Shown here one piece after another: positions 44,606-48,937 of a stretch of 48,937 bases of DNA. This DNA is from Bacteroidota bacterium (GTDB taxonomy: Bacteria; Bacteroidota; Bacteroidia; Bacteroidales; VadinHA17). Made by a program: the position numbers and the translations under genes. The stretch lies in assembly GCA_016718875.1 (NCBI GenBank), contig JADKBL010000040.1:1-48937 (forward strand), in the 5' to 3' direction. Below the pieces are notes generated by a model. It did no database searches. It saw nothing but the letters and a program-made list of their open reading frames with translations, and was not told the origin of the DNA. How positions within the stretch are numbered: the first letter of the stretch is position 1; each line of letters opens with the position of its first letter.

Positions 44606-45616
44606 CTAAGCCAATCCTGCCTCTTTCAGATAGTTTTTCAGAACAGCAAGGTCTCTTTTCATAGCCGAAATGAGATCTTCTCTTTTTATAGTCAGCTTTG
44701 TTGCTCCACTATCTGCTCCTCCAAGCGGATACTCGTAATGTATTGAGATCGGAACGTTTATCCCCATTTCCTTCAGCATTGCAAAGTACTTTTTGAAATC
44801 TACTCTTCCTGTTCCCAAAGGAATTGATTCTGACCTGGTTGAATCTTTTTCCTTTATCCATTCAAAATCCTTTATATCTATTGAACGGATCCATGGAGCA
44901 ATAAGTCTGAGCCCTACAGGCCAGGTGTTTGCGCCTTCAACAGTTGCATGATAGACATCGTATTGTGCATTAAGCCATTTTGAATTGATTGCTTTGAGTA
45001 CCATGGCTGTATCCCAGATTGCACCACCGAAATATATACCCTCTTTTGCAACTCCGGAATGGTTCTGGTATTCACCTGAGATTGAGTATTTCTCATTCAG
45101 CAAAGCAAGTTTACCTAGTTTTGCCTGCATTGATGCAATGTTCGCCTCAACGCTTTTAGTATTGTCATAATGCCCCCATCCCATTCGGTAATGCTTTATT
45201 CCAAGGGCAGCTGATGTCTTGAGTACTTTAACAGTAAGAGGATCATCAGCATTATCAATAGCAGTTGTGATCATATAGACCTTCTTCCCCTTTTTTGAAA
45301 GAGCTTCCACAGCTTTGGGAAGATCCTGCTCCACCTTTTCAGGTTCAACATGTCCACCGGGCCTGACAGTGAGATCAGCACCATCAAAACCTATCTCAGC
45401 CAGGGCATCAGCCATCTGCGTATAATCGAGCCAATGAAAATGTTTGGAGAAGACGCTTATTTTGAAAGCATCAGGATCATTTATACCCGGTAATTTCGCT
45501 GAAGAGATAGAATCTGTCAGTGAGGCGCCGGTTAAGAGGCCTGAGTTTGCTCCTGCAGTAATACCTGCTGCAGTAAGTACCGATTTTGCGATGAAATTCC
45601 TGCGTGTGGTTGTCAT
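44606..45616 (-). CDS. Tat-exported sugar phosphate isomerase/epimerase-like TIM barrel
   Basis: A 336-residue protein with a Tat lead (MTTTRRNFIAKS, twin arginine at 5-6). The AP_endonuc_2 (xylose isomerase-like) TIM barrel follows: 'FDGADLTVRPGGHVEPE', 'GEYQNHSG', 'AQYDVYHATVEG' and 'ISIHYEYPLGG' supply the usual metal-binding Glu/Asp/His. Exported members act on sugars rather than phosphates, and in C-glycoside and 3-keto-sugar pathways they do the elimination or isomerisation step next to a Gfo/Idh enzyme. The neighbouring Gfo/Idh gene is 10 bases upstream. Confidence 0.84.
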   Translation of the reverse strand: MTTTRRNFIAKSVLTAAGITAGANSGLLTGASLTDSISSAKLPGINDPDAFKISVFSKHFHWLDYTQMADALAEIGFDGADLTVRPGGHVEPEKVEQDLPKAVEALSKKGKKVYMITTAIDNADDPLTVKVLKTSAALGIKHYRMGWGHYDNTKSVEANIASMQAKLGKLALLNEKYSISGEYQNHSGVAKEGIYFGGAIWDTAMVLKAINSKWLNAQYDVYHATVEGANTWPVGLRLIAPWIRSIDIKDFEWIKEKDSTRSESIPLGTGRVDFKKYFAMLKEMGINVPISIHYEYPLGGADSGATKLTIKREDLISAMKRDLAVLKNYLKEAGLA

Positions 45617-45626
45617 AATTTTTATA

Positions 45627-46781
45627 TTAAATGTTTTTTAATTCAGGTATATCAATCCAGCAGCGTTTTGCCCAGCTCTCAAGTCCCTTCTCAGCCAGCT
45701 GTACTCCCTTTGCTCCGGCCCTGAGATCCCAGGGAAATGGCTCATCTTTAACGATATGCTTCAAAAACAGTTCCCACTGAACCTTGAAGGCGTTTTCATA
45801 AACCTCCTGTTCGGGGACTTTTGACCATCCCTCAAAAAAGTTAATGGGCTGGGGGATATCCGGATTCCAGACAGGTTTTGGCGTATTCCCGTAATGCTGA
45901 ATATAGCATTCCCTCAGTCCTGCAACAGCAGATCCTTTTGTACCATCAACCTGGAGAGTGAGAAGATCATCGCGGCGCACTCTCACTGTCCATGATGAAT
46001 TGAAGTGAGCTATGACTCCGTTTTCGAGCTCAAATGTTGCATATGCTGAATCGTCGGCAGTACATTTATACTCCTTACCATTCTCATCAACCCTCTTATC
46101 GATATGTGTTGCTCCCAGACATGAAACAGCTTTTACATTCCCGAAAACATTATCAAGAACGTAACGCCAGTGGCAAAGCATATCAACAATAATTCCGCCG
46201 TCATCTTCCTTCCTGTAATTCCATGAAGGTCTCTGTGCAGGTATTATATCACCTTCGAATACCCAGTATCCGAATTCACCTCTCACTGAAAGTATCTTCC
46301 CAAAGAATCCCTCCTGGATGAGCCTCTTTAGCTTAATTATACCCGGCAACCAGAGCTTATCCTGTACCACTCCGTTCTTAACACCTGCCTTTTTGCAAAG
46401 ATTATACAGCTCCATTGCAACTTCAGTACTTACTGCTATCGGTTTCTCGCAATAAATATGTTTACCGGCCTTTACAGCCTTTTTTACTGCATCAGCCCTC
46501 CGTCCGGTTGTCTGGGCATCAAAATAAACAGAATAAGCAGGATCTTTTAAAACAGAGTCGAGATCTGTAGTCATCTTCGTGATACCAGTAAGGGAACACA
46601 GTTTCTTCAGCTTGTGCTCATCACGACCGACAAGAACAGGATCGGGCATGATGGTTTCACCCGGACTGAGCTTAACACCGCCCTGTTTAATAATTTCAGC
46701 TATTGAACGGAGGAGGTGCTGGTTGGTTCCCATCCTGCCTGTAACTCCGTTCATTATAATTCCTACTGTGTGTTGTTTCAT
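45627..46781 (-). CDS. Gfo/Idh/MocA-family oxidoreductase
   Basis: A 384-residue protein with no obvious signal peptide. The N-terminus 'VGIIMNGVTGRMGTNQHL' is a Rossmann nucleotide-binding region, 'HIYCEKPIAVS' is the catalytic EKP motif with its lysine, and 'GGIIVDMLCHWRYVLDNVFG' carries the histidine region. It should oxidise or reduce a sugar hydroxyl with NAD(P). It lies between two isomerase/epimerase-like genes, the arrangement of oxidation-elimination glycoside pathways. The CACAGAG repeat copy 3 separates it from the upstream epimerase gene. Confidence 0.85.
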   Translation of the reverse strand: MKQHTVGIIMNGVTGRMGTNQHLLRSIAEIIKQGGVKLSPGETIMPDPVLVGRDEHKLKKLCSLTGITKMTTDLDSVLKDPAYSVYFDAQTTGRRADAVKKAVKAGKHIYCEKPIAVSTEVAMELYNLCKKAGVKNGVVQDKLWLPGIIKLKRLIQEGFFGKILSVRGEFGYWVFEGDIIPAQRPSWNYRKEDDGGIIVDMLCHWRYVLDNVFGNVKAVSCLGATHIDKRVDENGKEYKCTADDSAYATFELENGVIAHFNSSWTVRVRRDDLLTLQVDGTKGSAVAGLRECYIQHYGNTPKPVWNPDIPQPINFFEGWSKVPEQEVYENAFKVQWELFLKHIVKDEPFPWDLRAGAKGVQLAEKGLESWAKRCWIDIPELKNI

Positions 46782-46800
46782 ATATTTGCTTTTTTCATTT

Positions 46801-46924
46801 TAAACCACAGAGGACACAAAGTTCCCGGTATCCTCCTAATGGCGGATACTAAAGATTACACAGAGGACACAAAGATATTTTCTCTGTGTCCTTTGTGTGA
46901 ATCCTTTGTGCTCTCTGTGGTTAA
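46801..46924. repeat. CACAGAG-type palindromic repeat, copy 3
   Basis: The element starts TAAACCACAGAG and ends CTCTCTGTGGTTAA. Left-arm heptamers are at 46806 (CACAGAG) and 46815 (CACAAAG); a CTCTGTG run occupies the right half. An internal segment (about 46822-46850) separates the outer and inner arms. Confidence 0.85.
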
Positions 46925-46929
46925 TATTT

Positions 46930-47762
46930 TTATGCATGATCTTTAAATGCACTTACTACTTTTTTCAAAAATTCACTCTGATCCTGCTGCCAGTAAATAT
47001 TGGAAAAGATCTCCACTTCAATGAAGCCTTTAAAACCGGCTTCCTCAACCCACGATCTTATCTTCCTTATCGGGATACACCCCTCTCCCATCAGGCCGCG
47101 ATCATTCAGCATATCAACCGTCGGTGATTTCCAGTCGCAGATATGAAATGCAAAAAGCTTATTGTTCTTTCCGCAACGCATTATTTCCTTTTTCAGGTCA
47201 GGATCCCACCAGAGATGGTAAACATCAACTGCCACTCCAACATATTTGCTGTCAATCGATTCTGCCATATCATTTGCCTGGCCAATGGTGTTTATTGCTG
47301 AGCGGGTATCAGCATACATCGGATGCAATGGTTCAATAGCAAGCTTCACTCCTGCCGCCTTTGCATCAGTCAGAAGAGAAGATATACCTTCAAAAATCTG
47401 TTTTCTTGACTCTTTCAGAGATTGGGAAGGATCAGCACCGCAGACAAGAACGATCTTATCTGTTCCAAGTTCAAAGGCCTCTTCTATTGCTTTCCTGTTA
47501 TCATCAATAGCAGCTTTTCTTTTCACTTTATTCGTTCCCGGAAAGAATCCACCACGACAAAGTGAGACAATAGAAAGTCCGTTATCCCTGAGCATATCAC
47601 CTGTCTCTCTTATTTTCCTTCCGGCCAGAGCATCCCGCCATACTGTTATTCCTTTCACACCGGAACCAGCATAGTTTTTGCAGCCTCTTCAATGTTCCAT
47701 GGTTTTGTTGTTATTGTATGAAGGCAGAGCCGCGACAGGTCTTTAACAGGATCGATGTTCAT
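46930..47762 (-). CDS. sugar phosphate isomerase/epimerase-like TIM barrel, 5' end frameshifted
   Basis: The continuous frame (46930-47658) lacks an ATG and starts inside the fold. Upstream, an ATG at 47762 encodes 'MNIDPVKDLSRLCLHTITTKPWNIEEAAK' and then goes out of frame; adding one A to the A5 run (T5 at 47675-47679 on the plus strand) joins the two as a protein of about 277 residues ending '...NYAGSGVKGITVWRDALAG'. The ATG overlaps the upstream GH88 stop codon (ATGA), supporting this start. The barrel has 'AIEPLHPMYADTRS', 'VAVDVYHLWWD', 'FHICDW' and 'FIEVEIFS'. No signal peptide, so probably cytosolic. It may be inactive or the base may be a sequencing error. Confidence 0.75.
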
Positions 47763-48937
47763 TTTACACAATTAAAATAGGTATAATATTTTCCGTTACT
47801 GATAATCCTGTTGAGATACAAACATGCTTCACGGATATGGTAATCGCCCCACATACAGGATTCTCCATAAGGTATTTTACTGCCTTCAGGAACATGGTCC
47901 CAGCCATTTGGGCGGTGGTAAATAGTATGCAGCAGAAGACCCTGGTGTTCTTTGACAGTACTGAGATATGGTTCCTCAAGTAAAGTGTCAATCACCTTTA
48001 GACCAGCCTGCCAGTAGGTGTTCCCGTCTTCTGTTTCTCCCTGATCGTTAAGGTATTTACCCAATCGTAATAATCCCTGAGATGCTATTGCAGCAGCAGA
48101 GCTATCAACAGGTTCGAATGAATTGAATGGGTCAGATTTCCTGTCCATATAATCGCCCATTTTCTGAAGTCCGGGAGCACCGGTATCCCAGTATGGAACA
48201 CCATCAACAGGTGTGGTTGCAATATAAAAATCGCAGGTTGCCCTCGCTGCCCTCAGGAATATAGCTTTAAGTTGCTCCTTGCCTCCTGATGCTTCAAACT
48301 CTTTATTATCTGTTGTTTCTATCCATTCAAGCTGTTCGGCAAATCCGCACATGGCCCAGGCAAGTCCCCTTGTCCAGGTGCTGAAACCTGAATAACCCTG
48401 CTGAGTACCCGGACAGCGGAAGTTGCCGTCTTTTACATTGAATATGCTTTCATGCGCTGTTCTGCCCCACAAATCATAACTGTCACGGCCTTCTCCATAG
48501 AAAACGGAATACTTTGCGGTTGCCTTCATATGCAACATTGCTCTTTCAAGGAGACTTATCTTTGCATCACCTTCACCCTGAAAAACATGTCCAAGCATAT
48601 GGCTTAAAGTAAGAGCACGGCATGAACGTATAGTATCTACAAAAAGAGAATGGGCACCATTAAATGAATGAATAAATCCTCCGTCTTTAACAGGTGTCCA
48701 ACGAGAAGCCTGAACAGCTCCTGATATTTTTATTGCCAGTTCATAGAAGTTCTTTTCCCATTCATTAAAAGGAGTTTTTCCCTCCACCATAAGACGAAGC
48801 AGGTTGCCGTAGGTGCTCACATTATTGAAACCATGATCATGGACACCAATGTGACTGATATGAGGTGCCATCTTTTCAAGAATCTTTTTTCTGGCATATT
48901 CCAATAGTTCTTTCTCACCGGTTGCATCATACTGAAG
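47759..48937 (-). CDS. GH88/GH105-like unsaturated glucuronyl hydrolase, 5' end outside the window
   Basis: The frame is open to the right edge, where it reads LQYDATGEKEL before the TTG at 48904; that TTG is therefore an internal leucine and not the start. The visible 392 residues have the alpha/alpha-barrel features of GH88: 'YDLWGRTAHESIFNVKDGNF', 'GYSGFSTWTRGLAWAMCGFAEQLEW' and 'PYWDTGAPGL', with Asp/Glu candidates in those segments. GH88 enzymes hydrate the unsaturated uronate left by polysaccharide lyases. The stop overlaps the next gene (ATGA), so the two are translationally coupled. Confidence 0.82.
   Translation of the reverse strand, partial: LQYDATGEKELLEYARKKILEKMAPHISHIGVHDHGFNNVSTYGNLLRLMVEGKTPFNEWEKNFYELAIKISGAVQASRWTPVKDGGFIHSFNGAHSLFVDTIRSCRALTLSHMLGHVFQGEGDAKISLLERAMLHMKATAKYSVFYGEGRDSYDLWGRTAHESIFNVKDGNFRCPGTQQGYSGFSTWTRGLAWAMCGFAEQLEWIETTDNKEFEASGGKEQLKAIFLRAARATCDFYIATTPVDGVPYWDTGAPGLQKMGDYMDRKSDPFNSFEPVDSSAAAIASQGLLRLGKYLNDQGETEDGNTYWQAGLKVIDTLLEEPYLSTVKEHQGLLLHTIYHRPNGWDHVPEGSKIPYGESCMWGDYHIREACLYLNRIISNGKYYTYFNCVK

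Noticed and set aside
48902..48904. TTG as the start of the GH88 gene
   Set aside because: The frame is open to the window edge (LQYDATGEKEL...), so the TTG is an internal leucine and the true start is outside.

Overview
The window looks like a piece of a Bacteroidota chromosome, most likely Bacteroidales or a related order. Evidence: a PorQ-type type IX secretion gene next to cmk and ispH; promoters of the Bacteroidota form (TTTG, about 17-19 nt, TAnnTTTG); many exported enzymes with Tat-like or lipoprotein signals; and few recognisable Shine-Dalgarno sequences. No rRNA, tRNA, CRISPR array or transposase gene was seen.

Positions 1-17,200 are mostly core metabolism. A minus-strand operon (3020 to 86, perhaps continuing off the left edge) encodes a monoheme lipoprotein, a beta-barrel protein, a seven-heme cytochrome c and a di-heme cytochrome b. 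A perfect FNR-type palindrome lies upstream of it. Next come a periplasmic M48 protease and a minus-strand acyl-CoA oxidation operon: etfB, etfA, an HdrD-like membrane FeS protein, an HdrB-like CCG protein and acyl-CoA dehydrogenase. This is probably a two-gene version of an ETF:menaquinone oxidoreductase. The plus strand then carries an EamA transporter, porQ-cmk-ispH, pfkA and a cation diffusion facilitator, facing a PLP-dependent alpha-oxoamine synthase.

Positions 17,300-48,937 are a large accessory catabolic region. It holds a nitrilase-GH20 fusion, a ceramidase-like protein, three Gfo/Idh oxidoreductases (one GH109-like), an exported Nif3-like protein, a second nitrilase with a jelly-roll module, an amidohydrolase, a creatininase-like lipoprotein, a URO-D-like protein next to a PhyH dioxygenase, a FucP-like sugar porter, a beta-helix protein, a CocE/NonD hydrolase, a Tat-exported FucI-like isomerase, an SGNH esterase, a GH106-like enzyme, a GH27 alpha-galactosidase, an alpha/beta hydrolase, two TIM-barrel isomerase/epimerases and a GH88 enzyme cut by the right edge. 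No SusC/SusD pair, sulfatase or transcription regulator was found. The mix suggests periplasmic dismantling of an amide- or N-acyl-bearing glycoconjugate, with C-O bond cleavage by hydrolysis and possibly by oxidation-elimination.

Two genes have an upstream reading frame that continues them only after a one-base shift (around 36918 and 47675). The intergenic DNA is rich in short palindromic repeats, several built from heptamers spaced about one helical turn apart, and in 7-bp tandem repeats. One of the latter carries the start codon of the gene it precedes.
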